Source: Scylla paramamosain | Taxonomy: Eukaryota; Arthropoda; Malacostraca; Decapoda; Portunidae | Direction: 5' to 3' | Length of the DNA: 64,000 bases | NCBI RefSeq assembly: GCF_035594125.1 | Contig: NC_087156.1 | Span: 35,959,497-36,023,496 of the forward strand | In this document: positions 46,639 to 56,049 of the stretch, in pieces | Numbering within the stretch: the stretch's first letter is position 1 | How the letters are laid out: every line of letters begins with the position of its first letter | Program-made: the position numbers and the translations under genes | Notes under the pieces: generated by a model | Told to the model about the DNA's origin: nothing | The model's database searches: none | What the model saw: the letters and a program-made list of their open reading frames with translations, nothing else

Positions 46639-49600
46639 ATGGAGAAGCAGTTGGAGGCGCTGGCTGCCCTGCTAGCGCGACAGTCGGAGCAGAGTCAGGC
46701 TCTGCTAGCGCGACAGTCGGAGCAGAGTCAGGCTCGCGAGGAGCGTTTAACCCAGCTGCTGGAGAGAGTGGGGACACAAGCTCCCAGTCGCACCACGGCG
46801 AGCAATGAAGGCGAAACCACAGCCCGCAGCACGTCTACCCAGGGCGCGAGGTTCCCGACGTCCGCCACCATCATTCCTCACTTAACGGCGTCAGCATCTT
46901 TACGTGAGTTCGACACGTGGCGCCATAAGTTTGAAGGATACGTAACCCTCGCCAGGATAGACTGTCTCTCCCTGGCTGAGCAGAGGGCGGCACTCGCTGC
47001 TGTCCTAGACGACGAGTGGACCCGTACACTTCGCTACGGGATAAGCTTACCGAGAGACGCGGAGTTAAGAACCATCCTCGATGCAATGTGTGAGTACCTG
47101 CGAAGCCAGCGCAACATCATCATGGATAGAAGAGACTTCTACTCCCGCGTGCAAGAAACGCAAGAAGGTTTTGACGACTTTTTATGTGCTGTTAAGGAAA
47201 TCGCCAATTTCTGTGACTTTTGCGACCAGTGCATAAACCATCAGCTGCGTGACAGAATTGTCGTTGGGACACGAGACGAAGTGGCTCTGAAACGCATGCT
47301 GGAAAACAAGAAACTCACCCTTGAAAACGCCATAGATATTTGCAGAGCATCAGAGAGCGCTAACCAGTGTAGTGCAGTACTAAGGGGCGGCTCTCACTCT
47401 TCGAGCCATGGTGTGAACGCTGTCTCGAACTACAGGAAGGGCAGTTTCGGGGGCTCAAGCCCCACGGGCTGTTATCGTTGTGGCAAAAATTGTCGCAGTG
47501 ACAAAAGGGGATGCCAGGCAATAGATAAAGTGTGTCGTAACTGCGGGAAAAGAGGGCATTTTGCGAGTGTATGTCAGCAGACAGTGAGGAAACGACGAGG
47601 AGCTTCGAGGAGTTCCTCAACTGTCTCTCCTCATCGCGGTGCAGGCCCGAGGCGGGGAGCCAGTGCCAGTGTATACCAGCTCTTATCAGGCGTATACACA
47701 AAGACGGTGACGGCACGACCTGCGCCCCAGGTGCTCATTACCGCCACACATCCCGCTGGAAGAGACAAGATTACGTGGACTCCTGACTCTGGGGCCGAAA
47801 CGACCGTTATTGGCCTCGACACGGCAACACTCCTTGGAATCCCGCCCTCCAGCTTGGCGCCCGCTGATGGTGATGGACTTTATGCTGCCGGTAATCACCC
47901 CCTCACCTGTGTAGGAACTTTCTCGTCGCACTTGCAACTGGGCGACAGGGAAGCTGAGACTGTTGTGAGCGTGGTGAAGGAGGTGAAGGGGGCGCTGCTT
48001 AGCTGGTACGATTCCATCGCTCTCGGAATCCTCCCCGAAGATTTTCCGGCTCAAATCCGACCGCTACGCAGGGAAGAACAGCACACCGGCAACAGCTCCA
48101 TCAAGTACCCGACCGCCTCGCAGCCACCTCTATCTACGCCCACAGAAGTGATCAGCTGGCCTCATTCCTACGACCCAACGCCACAGCAGCGTGCGGGGCA
48201 CGCTGCTGCTGTGATCAAGGCCTTTCCCAGCGTCTTCGAAGCAAAGGAAGGTTTACGTGCAATGGCTGGTGGATCCATGGCCATCGAGTTGACAGACGAC
48301 GCCCTCTCACGTGCTCCAGTACAGGACCCAGTGGAGGAAGAGGATGCTGCTACTTCTGGTGACCTCGACCCTCTCCACTCAGCGGTCATCTCAGCGTTAT
48401 CTGCCACCAATGAGGACGGCGTCCGCTTAGCACCACTCCAGGATCAGACTGTGGAAATGGTACGTGCCGCAGCAGCAAGAGACGGGGAGTACTGCTTGCT
48501 CAAGAACGTCATCATCGAGGGCTTCCCTGATCATTGCCACGACCTCGATCACCGCTTGCGTACGTACTGGCCGGTGCGCAGTCTGCTGGCCGTAGACGAC
48601 GACCTGGTGGTTTACGGGCCGAGGCTTCTTATTCCTCACAGCCTCCGCCGAGAAACACTAGAGCGACTCCATGACAGTCATCAGGGGATGGAGCGCACCA
48701 AGCGACGGGCCCGACAAACGGTGTACTGGCCTGGTATGGACAGAGACGTTGAGAACGTCGTTTCTGGATGCTCACTATGCCGTCCACTCCTACCAAGCCA
48801 AGCCAACGAACCTCTCTGGCAGGACACGGACACACCCAGCAGGGTGTTTGAGTCAGTTTCTGCAGACTACTTCCACGCAGCAGGCCGTACATACCTCGTG
48901 TATGTAGATCGCTTGTCTGGGTGGCCTCACGTGTCTGCATGCTCACGTCCAGCATCGGCTGATCAGCTCGTTCGTGTCCTTCGGGGTGTGTTCGCCGACA
49001 CGGGCGTGCCTGTTCTCCTGAGGACTGACGGTGGACCGCAGTTCACTTCTTCATCGGTACGGCGCTTCCTGGCTCGATGGGGGGTGGAGCATCGTGTATC
49101 TTCACCTCATTATCCACGCTCCAATGGTCACGCCGAGGCAGCGGTCAAGTCCGTGAAGAAGCTGATCCTCACGACCACACAGCAGGGACACCTGGACGAG
49201 GATGCGTTCGCTCGCGGGTTGCTGGAACTGCGCAACACTCCGAGGGCGGAAGGGCGATCACCAGCACAAGTCCTCTTCGGTCATCCTATGAGGTCCTGTG
49301 TCCCGGCTCATCATCGCTCATACGCTCAGCAGTGGCAGCGCGCTGCTGATGAGTGCGACGCCAAGGCAGAGCGACTGAGGAAGAAAGCGAAACTTCGCCA
49401 CGACGCGTCCGCCCGTACTCTTCCTCTCCTGCACCTCGGTGGCCACGTCGACGTTCAAGATCACACGACAGGCCTCTGGGATCGCCTGGGTGTCATCGTG
49501 GCTGTTGGGCGAAGGAGAGACTACCTCATCAAGATGGGCAGCGGTCGCGTGATGTGGCGTAATAGAAGACACCTACGCCCACACAGACCTCTTGCTCCCC

Positions 49601-49800
49601 TTCCTGTCGAGCAGCACACCGCTCATGGCGGTGCAGCGCTTCAGCATCAGGGTCACGAGGAACACCACCATCCCGGCAGCCCGGAGCATCAGGGTAACGG
49701 GGTACACCGTGGCCGAGAGCAACCAGAGCGTCGAAGCAGCCGACAGCGTAGGGAGCCGAGACGACTGCAGGTGCGGTGGCACCGTAGCACCTACGATTAG
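46639..49800 (+). CDS. Gag-protease-integrase polyprotein lacking reverse transcriptase (1053 aa), arm 1
   Basis: The frame is open back into the LTR, but I start at the ATG giving MEKQLEALAALLARQ, 31 bp after the PBS. Gag begins with a Gln/Glu/Ser-rich, probably coiled-coil repeat (LLARQSEQSQ twice). Zinc knuckles follow at residues about 278-292 (CYRCGKNC) and 299-312 (CRNCGKRGHFASVC). The aspartic protease has the active site DSGAET at D383. At 553/554 the chain jumps from AIELTD to DALSRAP, so all RT and RNase H are gone. Integrase follows intact: zinc finger H678, H681, C711, C714 and catalytic D743, D797, E833 (D-35-E spacing). The uninterrupted frame suggests it could be translated, but it cannot reverse transcribe without an RT supplied in trans. 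The order fits Ty3/gypsy. No env is seen. Confidence 0.85.
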   Translation: MEKQLEALAALLARQSEQSQALLARQSEQSQAREERLTQLLERVGTQAPSRTTASNEGETTARSTSTQGARFPTSATIIPHLTASASLREFDTWRHKFEGYVTLARIDCLSLAEQRAALAAVLDDEWTRTLRYGISLPRDAELRTILDAMCEYLRSQRNIIMDRRDFYSRVQETQEGFDDFLCAVKEIANFCDFCDQCINHQLRDRIVVGTRDEVALKRMLENKKLTLENAIDICRASESANQCSAVLRGGSHSSSHGVNAVSNYRKGSFGGSSPTGCYRCGKNCRSDKRGCQAIDKVCRNCGKRGHFASVCQQTVRKRRGASRSSSTVSPHRGAGPRRGASASVYQLLSGVYTKTVTARPAPQVLITATHPAGRDKITWTPDSGAETTVIGLDTATLLGIPPSSLAPADGDGLYAAGNHPLTCVGTFSSHLQLGDREAETVVSVVKEVKGALLSWYDSIALGILPEDFPAQIRPLRREEQHTGNSSIKYPTASQPPLSTPTEVISWPHSYDPTPQQRAGHAAAVIKAFPSVFEAKEGLRAMAGGSMAIELTDDALSRAPVQDPVEEEDAATSGDLDPLHSAVISALSATNEDGVRLAPLQDQTVEMVRAAAARDGEYCLLKNVIIEGFPDHCHDLDHRLRTYWPVRSLLAVDDDLVVYGPRLLIPHSLRRETLERLHDSHQGMERTKRRARQTVYWPGMDRDVENVVSGCSLCRPLLPSQANEPLWQDTDTPSRVFESVSADYFHAAGRTYLVYVDRLSGWPHVSACSRPASADQLVRVLRGVFADTGVPVLLRTDGGPQFTSSSVRRFLARWGVEHRVSSPHYPRSNGHAEAAVKSVKKLILTTTQQGHLDEDAFARGLLELRNTPRAEGRSPAQVLFGHPMRSCVPAHHRSYAQQWQRAADECDAKAERLRKKAKLRHDASARTLPLLHLGGHVDVQDHTTGLWDRLGVIVAVGRRRDYLIKMGSGRVMWRNRRHLRPHRPLAPLPVEQHTAHGGAALQHQGHEEHHHPGSPEHQGNGVHRGREQPERRSSRQRREPRRLQVRWHRSTYD

Positions 49801-49929
49801 TCGTACGTGTTCATTGTACGCTGTGTTTGTTTTGTGTATATGTACCGTGTTTTCTGTACTTCAATCATTGTAACTTTGTTTCATGTGTTACGGTAGCCAT
49901 AACAAAGATAAGGAATCTTCCTTATGTCT

Positions 49930-49938
49930 CGGGGGAGG
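49930..49938 (+). other. Polypurine tract, arm 1
   Basis: GGGGGAGG lies directly upstream of the 3' LTR, the usual position for the plus-strand primer of LTR elements. The stretch 49801-49938 between the stop codon and the LTR holds nothing else recognisable. Confidence 0.75.
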
Positions 49939-50162
49939 TGTGTGGTTGTTAGCTAGTTGTGTGAACGAGTGAATGAGCGAGACTTGTGTGAGGCATGAAT
50001 ACGTGTATGAGTGAACGAGCTAGGCTTCAGTCATAAGTGTTAAGTGGAAGTGCGCGGCCTGGCGCCGGGAGATCACCTACCTCCAGCCTTCTGTTCACAC
50101 CTTCTGTGAATAAACACCTGCACTGTTACCTGCGTTTCCTGTGCCCCTGCTGGTCAAGAGTC
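49939..50162 (+). repeat. 3' LTR of arm 1, truncated at its end and fused to an inverted LTR
   Basis: It runs TGTGTGG to GAGTC and lacks the terminal GAACA. It has the same AATAAA as the 5' LTR (50109-50114). It meets the inverted LTR of arm 2 across a shared TCGA (50161-50164); joining two complete ends would have left about 10 more bases. Confidence 0.9.
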
Positions 50163-50386
50163 GACTCTTGACCAGCAGGGGCACAGGAAACGCAGGTAAC
50201 AGTGCAGGTGTTTATTCACAGAAGGTGTGAACAGAAGGCTGGAGGTAGGTGATCTCCCGGCGCCAGGCCGCGCACTTCAACTTAACACTTATGACTGAAG
50301 CCTAGCTCGTTCACTCATACACGTATTCATGCCTCACACAAGTCTCGCTCATTCACTCGTTCACACAACTAGCTAACAACCACACA
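50163..50386 (-). repeat. 3' LTR of arm 2 (inverted), truncated at the fusion point
   Basis: This is the mirror image of the arm 1 3' LTR. Its intact TGTGTGG end is at 50386, next to the polypurine tract of arm 2. Confidence 0.9.
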
Positions 50387-50395
50387 CCTCCCCCG
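50387..50395 (-). other. Polypurine tract, arm 2
   Basis: The minus strand reads GGGGGAGG immediately before the LTR. The non-coding stretch 50396-50524 mirrors that of arm 1. Confidence 0.72.
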
Positions 50396-50524
50396 AGACA
50401 TAAGGAAGATTCCTTATCTTTGTTATGGCTACCGTAACACATGAAACAAAGTTACAATGATTGAAGTACAGAAAACACGGTACATATACACAAAACAAAC
50501 ACAGCGTACAATGAACACGTACGA

Positions 50525-53500
50525 CTAATCGTAGGTGCTACGGTGCCACCGCACCTGCAGTCGTCTCGGCTCCCTACGCTGTCGGCTGCTTCGACGCTCT
50601 GGTTGCTCTCGGCCACGGTGTACCCCGTTACCCTGATGCTCCGGGCTGCCGGGATGGTGGTGTTCCTCGTGACCCTGATGCTGAAGCGCTGCACCGCCAT
50701 GAGCGGTGTGCTGCTCGACAGGAAGGGGAGCAAGAGGTCTGTGTGGGCGTAGGTGTCTTCTATTACGCCACATCACGCGACCGCTGCCCATCTTGATGAG
50801 GTAGTCTCTCCTTCGCCCAACAGCCACGATGACACCCAGGCGATCCCAGAGGCCTGTCGTGTGATCTTGAACGTCGACGTGGCCACCGAGGTGCAGGAGA
50901 GGAAGAGTACGGGCGGACGCGTCGTGGCGAAGTTTCGCTTTCTTCCTCAGTCGCTCTGCCTTGGCGTCGCACTCATCAGCAGCGCGCTGCCACTGCTGAG
51001 CGTATGAGCGATGATGAGCCGGGACACAGGACCTCATAGGATGACCGAAGAGGACTTGTGCTGGTGATCGCCCTTCCGCCCTCGGAGTGTTGCGCAGTTC
51101 CAGCAACCCGCGAGCGAACGCATCCTCGTCCAGGTGTCCCTGCTGTGTGGTCGTGAGGATCAGCTTCTTCACGGACTTGACCGCTGCCTCGGCGTGACCA
51201 TTGGAGCGTGGATAATGAGGTGAAGATACACGATGCTCCACCCCCCATCGAGCCAGGAAGCGCCGTACCGATGAAGAAGTGAACTGCGGTCCACCGTCAG
51301 TCCTCAGGAGAACAGGCACGCCCGTGTCGGCGAACACACCCCGAAGGACACGAACGAGCTGATCAGCCGATGCTGGACGTGAGCATGCAGACACGTGAGG
51401 CCACCCAGACAAGCGATCTACATACACGAGGTATGTACGGCCTGCTGCGTGGAAGTAGTCTGCAGAAACTGACTCAAACACCCTGCTGGGTGTGTCCGTG
51501 TCCTGCCAGAGAGGTTCGTTGGCTTGGCTTGGTAGGAGTGGACGGCATAGTGAGCATCCAGAAACGACGTTCTCAACGTCTCTGTCCATACCAGGCCAGT
51601 ACACCGTTTGTCGGGCCCGTCGCTTGGTGCGCTCCATCCCCTGATGACTGTCATGGAGTCGCTCTAGTGTTTCTCGGCGGAGGCTGTGAGGAATAAGAAG
51701 CCTCGGCCCGTAAACCACCAGGTCGTCGTCTACGGCCAGCAGACTGCGCACCGGCCAGTACGTACGCAAGCGGTGATCGAGGTCGTGGCAATGATCAGGG
51801 AAGCCCTCGATGATGACGTTCTTGAGCAAGCAGTACTCCCCGTCTCTTGCTGCTGCGGCACGTACCATTTCCACAGTCTGATCCTGGAGTGGTGCTAAGC
51901 GGACGCCGTCCTCATTGGTGGCAGATAACGCTGAGATGACCGCTGAGTGGAGAGGGTCGAGGTCACCAGAAGTAGCAGCATCCTCTTCCTCCACTGGGTC
52001 CTGTACTGGAGCACGTGAGAGGGCGTCGGGCACACAGTGATCTGTCAACTCGATGGCCATGGATCCACCAGCCATTGCACGTAAACCTTCCTTTGCTTCG
52101 AAGACGCTGGGAAAGGCCTTGATCACAGCAGCAGCGTGCCCCGCACGCTGCTGTGGCGTTGGGTCGTAGGAATGAGGCCAGCTGATCACTTCTGTGGGCG
52201 TAGATAGAGGTGGCTGCGAGGCGGTCGGGTACTTGATGGAGCTGTTGCCGGTGTGCTGTTCTTCCCTGCGTAGCGGTCGGATTTGAGCCGGAAAATCTTC
52301 GGGGAGGATCCCGAGAGCGATGGAATCGTACCAGCTAAGCAGCGCCCCCTTCACCTCCTTCACCACGCTCACAACAGTCTCAGCTTCCCTGTCGCCCAGT
52401 TGCAAGTGCGACGAGAAAGTTCCTACACAGGTGAGGGGGTGATTACCGGCAGCATAAAGTCCATCACCATCAGCGGGCGCCAAGCTGGAGGGCGGGATTC
52501 CAAGGAGTGTTGCCGTGTCGAGGCCAATAACGGTCGTTTCGGCCCCAGAGTCAGGAGTCCACGTAATCTTGTCTCTTCCAGCGGGATGTGTGGCGGTAAT
52601 GAGCACCTGGGGCGCAGGTCGTGCCGTCACCGTCTTTGTGTATACGCCTGATAAGAGCTGGTATACACTGGCACTGGCTCCCCGCCTCGGGCCTGCACCG
52701 CGATGAGGAGAGACAGTTGAGGAACTCCTCGAAGCTCCTCGTCGTTTCCTCACTGTCTGCTGACATACACTCGCAAAATGCCCTCTTTTCCCGCAGTTAC
52801 GACACACTTTATCTATTGCCTGGCATCCCCTTTTGTCACTGCGACAATCTTTGCCACAACGATAACAGCCCGTGGGGCTTGAGCCCCCGAAACTGCCCTT
52901 CCTGTAGTTCGAGACAGCGTTCACACCATGGCTCGAAGAGTGAGAGCCGCCCCTTAGTACTGCACTACACTGGTTAGCGCTCTCTGATGCTCTGCAAATA
53001 TCTATGGCGTTTTCAAGGGTGAGTTTCTTGTTTTCCAGCATGCGTTTCAGAGCCACTTCGTCTCGTGTCCCAACGACAATTCTGTCACGCAGCTGATGGT
53101 TTATGCACTGGTCGCAAAAGTCACAGAAATTGGCGATTTCCTTAACAGCACATAAAAAGTCGTCAAAACCTTCTTGCGTTTCTTGCACGCGGGAGTAGAA
53201 GTCTCTTCTATCCATGATGATGTTGCGCTGGCTTCGCAGGTACTCACACATTGCATCGAGGATGGTTCTTAACTCCGCGTCTCTCGGTAAGCTTATCCCG
53301 TAGCGAAGTGTACGGGTCCACTCGTCGTCTAGGACAGCAGCGAGTGCCGCCCTCTGCTCAGCCAGGGAGAGACAGTCTATCCTGGCGAGGGTTACGTATC
53401 CTTCAAACTTATGGCGCCACGTGTCGAACTCACGTAAAGATGCTGACGCCGTTAAGTGAGGAATGATGGTGGCGGACGTCGGGAACCTCGCGCCCTGGGT

Positions 53501-53698
53501 AGACGTGCTGCGGGCTGTGGTTTCGCCTTCATTGCTCGCCGTGGTGCGACTGGGAGCTTGTGTCCCCACTCTCTCCAGCAGCTGGGTTAAACGCTCCTCG
53601 CGAGCCTGACTCTGCTCCGACTGTCGCGCTAGCAGAGCCTGACTCTGCTCCGACTGTCGCGCTAGCAGGGCAGCCAGCGCCTCCAACTGCTTCTCCAT
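50525..53698 (-). CDS. Gag-protease-integrase polyprotein lacking reverse transcriptase (1057 aa), arm 2
   Basis: This has the same architecture as the arm 1 protein, starting at ATG 53696-53698 and ending at TAG 50525-50527. It is four residues longer because the RT deletion ends slightly earlier here: AIELTD joins HCVPDALSRAP. That moves the integrase catalytic residues to about 747, 801 and 837. The first knuckle reads CYRCGKDC. Upstream, the same frame stays open through the PBS and an LTR piece into the RT-bearing fragment as far as 56026. The longer 1833-residue reading is a product of rearrangement, so I prefer the ordinary Gag start. Confidence 0.83.
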   Translation of the reverse strand: MEKQLEALAALLARQSEQSQALLARQSEQSQAREERLTQLLERVGTQAPSRTTASNEGETTARSTSTQGARFPTSATIIPHLTASASLREFDTWRHKFEGYVTLARIDCLSLAEQRAALAAVLDDEWTRTLRYGISLPRDAELRTILDAMCEYLRSQRNIIMDRRDFYSRVQETQEGFDDFLCAVKEIANFCDFCDQCINHQLRDRIVVGTRDEVALKRMLENKKLTLENAIDICRASESANQCSAVLRGGSHSSSHGVNAVSNYRKGSFGGSSPTGCYRCGKDCRSDKRGCQAIDKVCRNCGKRGHFASVCQQTVRKRRGASRSSSTVSPHRGAGPRRGASASVYQLLSGVYTKTVTARPAPQVLITATHPAGRDKITWTPDSGAETTVIGLDTATLLGIPPSSLAPADGDGLYAAGNHPLTCVGTFSSHLQLGDREAETVVSVVKEVKGALLSWYDSIALGILPEDFPAQIRPLRREEQHTGNSSIKYPTASQPPLSTPTEVISWPHSYDPTPQQRAGHAAAVIKAFPSVFEAKEGLRAMAGGSMAIELTDHCVPDALSRAPVQDPVEEEDAATSGDLDPLHSAVISALSATNEDGVRLAPLQDQTVEMVRAAAARDGEYCLLKNVIIEGFPDHCHDLDHRLRTYWPVRSLLAVDDDLVVYGPRLLIPHSLRRETLERLHDSHQGMERTKRRARQTVYWPGMDRDVENVVSGCSLCRPLLPSQANEPLWQDTDTPSRVFESVSADYFHAAGRTYLVYVDRLSGWPHVSACSRPASADQLVRVLRGVFADTGVPVLLRTDGGPQFTSSSVRRFLARWGVEHRVSSPHYPRSNGHAEAAVKSVKKLILTTTQQGHLDEDAFARGLLELRNTPRAEGRSPAQVLFGHPMRSCVPAHHRSYAQQWQRAADECDAKAERLRKKAKLRHDASARTLPLLHLGGHVDVQDHTTGLWDRLGVIVAVGRRRDYLIKMGSGRVMWRNRRHLRPHRPLAPLPVEQHTAHGGAALQHQGHEEHHHPGSPEHQGNGVHRGREQPERRSSRQRREPRRLQVRWHRSTYD

Positions 53699-53728
53699 TC
53701 TGCGCCGTACCCACTGCAGCCTTGTCCT

Positions 53729-53747
53729 GATCCTACTCACTGCGCCA
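53729..53747 (-). other. Primer binding site, arm 2
   Basis: Identical to the arm 1 PBS, in inverted orientation, next to the truncated LTR. Confidence 0.62.
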
Positions 53748-53847
53748 TGTTCGACTCTTGACCAGCAGGGGCACAGGAAACGCAGGTAACAGTGCAGGTG
53801 TTTATTCACAGAAGGTGTGAACAGAAGGCTGGAGGTAGGTGATCTCC
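53748..53847 (-). repeat. Truncated 5' LTR of arm 2 (last 100 bp only)
   Basis: The LTR begins normally at its PBS side (GTCGAACA) and stops within the sequence GGAGATCACC. From there it switches to integrase C-terminal coding sequence. The overlap TCTCC (53843-53847) belongs to both partners. Confidence 0.85.
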
Positions 53848-56024
53848 TTCGCCCAACAGCCACGATGACACCCAGGCGATCCCAGAGGCCTGTCGTGTGA
53901 TCTTGAACGTCGACGTGGCCACCGAGGTGCAGGAGAGGAAGAGTACGGGCGGACGCGTCGTGGCGAAGTTTCGCTTTCTTCCTCAGTCGCTCTGCCTTGG
54001 CGTCGCACTCATCAGCAGCGCGCTGCCACTGCTGAGCGTATGAGCGATGATGAGCCGGGACACAGGACCTCATAGGATGACCGAAGAGGACTTGTGCTGG
54101 TGATCGCCCTTCCGCCCTCGGAGTGTTGCGCAGTTCCAGCAACCCGCGAGCGAACGCATCCTCGTCCAGGTGTCCCTGCTGTGTGGTCGTGAGGATCAGC
54201 TTCTTCACGGACTTGACCGCTGCCTCGGCGTGACCATTGGAGCGTGGATAATGAGGTGAAGATACACGATGCTCCACCCCCCATCGAGCCAGGAAGCGCC
54301 GTACCGATGAAGAAGTGAACTGCGGTCCACCGTCAGTCCTCAGGAGAACAGGCACGCCCGTGTCGGCGAACACACCCCGAAGGACACGAACGAGCTGATC
54401 AGCCGATGCTGGACGTGAGCATGCAGACACGTGAGGCCACCCAGACAAGCGATCTACATACACGAGGTATGTACGGCCTGCTGCGTGGAAGTAGTCTGCA
54501 GAAACTGACTCAAACACCCTGCTGGGTGTGTCCGTGTCCTGCCAGAGAGGTTCGTTGGCTTGGCTTGGTAGGAGTGGACGGCATAGTGAGCATCCAGAAA
54601 CGACGTTCTCAACGTCTCTGTCCATACCAGGCCAGTACACCGTTTGTCGGGCCCGTCGCTTGGTGCGCTCCATCCCCTGATGACTGTCATGGAGTCGCTC
54701 TAGTGTTTCTCGGCGGAGGCTGTGAGGAATAAGAAGCCTCGGCCCGTAAACCACCAGGTCGTCGTCTACGGCCAGCAGACTGCGCACCGGCCAGTACGTA
54801 CGCAAGCGGTGATCGAGGTCGTGGCAATGATCAGGGAATGCCTCGATGATGACGTTCTTGAGCAAGCAGTACTCCCCGTCTCTTGCTGCTGCGGCACGTA
54901 CCATTTCCACAGTCTGATCCTGGAGTGGTGCTAAGCGGACGCCGTCCTCATTGGTGGCAGATAACGCTGAGATGACCGCTGAGTGGAGAGGGTCGAGGTC
55001 ACCAGAAGTAGCAGCATCCTCTTCCTCCACTGGGTCCTGTACTGGAGCACGTGAGAGGGCGTCGGGCACACAGTGTGTCGATCCCTTTTGCCAGCTTGCT
55101 GTGAAAGAATACTGAGCAAGCTTCTCCCTCATGCGCTGCAGCCGCAGGTTCTCTATTTCTCCCAACAACTTGCTATTGAGGAGAGGTATCAGCGGGCGGT
55201 GGTCGAGCACTAGATCGAAGTGAGGGAGTCCTTTCAGGTAGGTGCCACATTTCCTGACTGCCCAGACGATTGCAGCCATTTCCAACTCTATTACTGCATA
55301 GCGGCTCTCTGTGTCTGTAACAAATCTTGACCCGCATTGCACCATCTTCCACTGGTCACTGTGCTTCTGCAGGAGAACGAATCCAAATCCGTGCATCCTT
55401 GAGGCGTCAGTCTGTAGCATCGTTGGTAATGATGGGTCGAAGTATGCCAAGACAGGTGGGCTGACGAGACACTGTTTCACCTTCTCAAACGCCTCTTCAT
55501 GGTTAGGAGACCAGCACCAACTGTTCTTCGGGCGTAAGAGATCTCTGAGGGGTTGTGCAGCTGCAGCCACAGCAGGAGAAAAGCTTCCAAGCTGGTTTGT
55601 AAGACCCATGAATGATCGTAAGTCGGTGATGTGCTGTGGTCGTGGGAAGTCAGAGATTGCCTTAACTTTCTTTGAGTCTGTCGTGTAGCCTTGTCCAGAA
55701 ACAGAGTAACCACAGTAATCTACCACTCTTTCCGCGAATGTAAACTTCTGTGGGTTGAGAGTGATGCCGTGCTGGTCACACCGCCGCACAATCTGAATGA
55801 CATGGGCTAAGTGCGCACTGTAGGTGGAGTCATAGGCCAGGATGTCGTCCACGATCTTGATGGTGTTAGGTATGTCGCCGAGAGCTTGGTCTCCTCGACG
55901 GTTATACTCGTCTCCAGACGAGACGAGACCCATAACCGCTCGCCGAAACTTGTACCGACCCCAAGGTGTTATGAAGCAGGTTAAATCCTGGTCTTCTTCT
56001 CTAATGGGGACTTGAAAATACCCC
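53848..56024 (-). pseudogene. RT-RNase H-integrase fragment of the same gypsy-like family
   Basis: This is the only RT sequence in the window. Counting from 56026, it opens at GYFQVPIREEDQDLTCF. The polymerase motif IVDD is at residues 58-61 (55844-55852), then RNase H with D207 (QTDAS), E247 (VIELEM) and D275 (VLDHRPL). It then runs through HCVPDALSRAP into integrase and stops at AVGRRR, where it joins the truncated LTR. The conserved Asp that precedes GYFQ in RT motif A, and everything upstream, is missing, so the RT is expected to be inactive. The frame continues into arm 2. It shows which part the other three copies lost. Confidence 0.85.
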
Positions 56025-56049
56025 ATCTTGATGAGGTAGTCTCTCCTTC
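56022..56049 (-). other. 28-bp templated filler at the RT-gag junction
   Basis: These 28 bases match an integrase C-terminal segment (positions 125-152 of copy A, encoding part of RRDYLIKMG) and sit between RT and gag fragments to which they do not belong. Short overlaps exist at both edges (CCC with a following AT on the RT side, CCTTC on the gag side). This is a hallmark of template switching. Confidence 0.75.

Larger units (their letters stand above)
46490..53847. repeat. Giant palindrome of two inverted gypsy-like copies (arms about 3.67 kb)
   Basis: Arm 1 (46490-50162) is mirrored by arm 2 (50163-53847) around the centre GAGTC|GACTC. Positions in the two arms add up to 100325, shifted by 12 after one indel. 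That 12-bp difference lies at the RT-deletion site. There are also a few base changes, such as KNC against KDC in the first zinc knuckle. These differences argue against a trivial fold-back read artefact, though assembly support is still worth checking. Confidence 0.9.

Noticed and set aside
46490..53847. Dismissing the palindrome as a missing-adapter hairpin read
   Set aside because: The arms differ by a 12-bp indel and by base changes and continue into different flanks, so a simple fold-back read does not explain it. A mis-assembly of two real loci remains possible.
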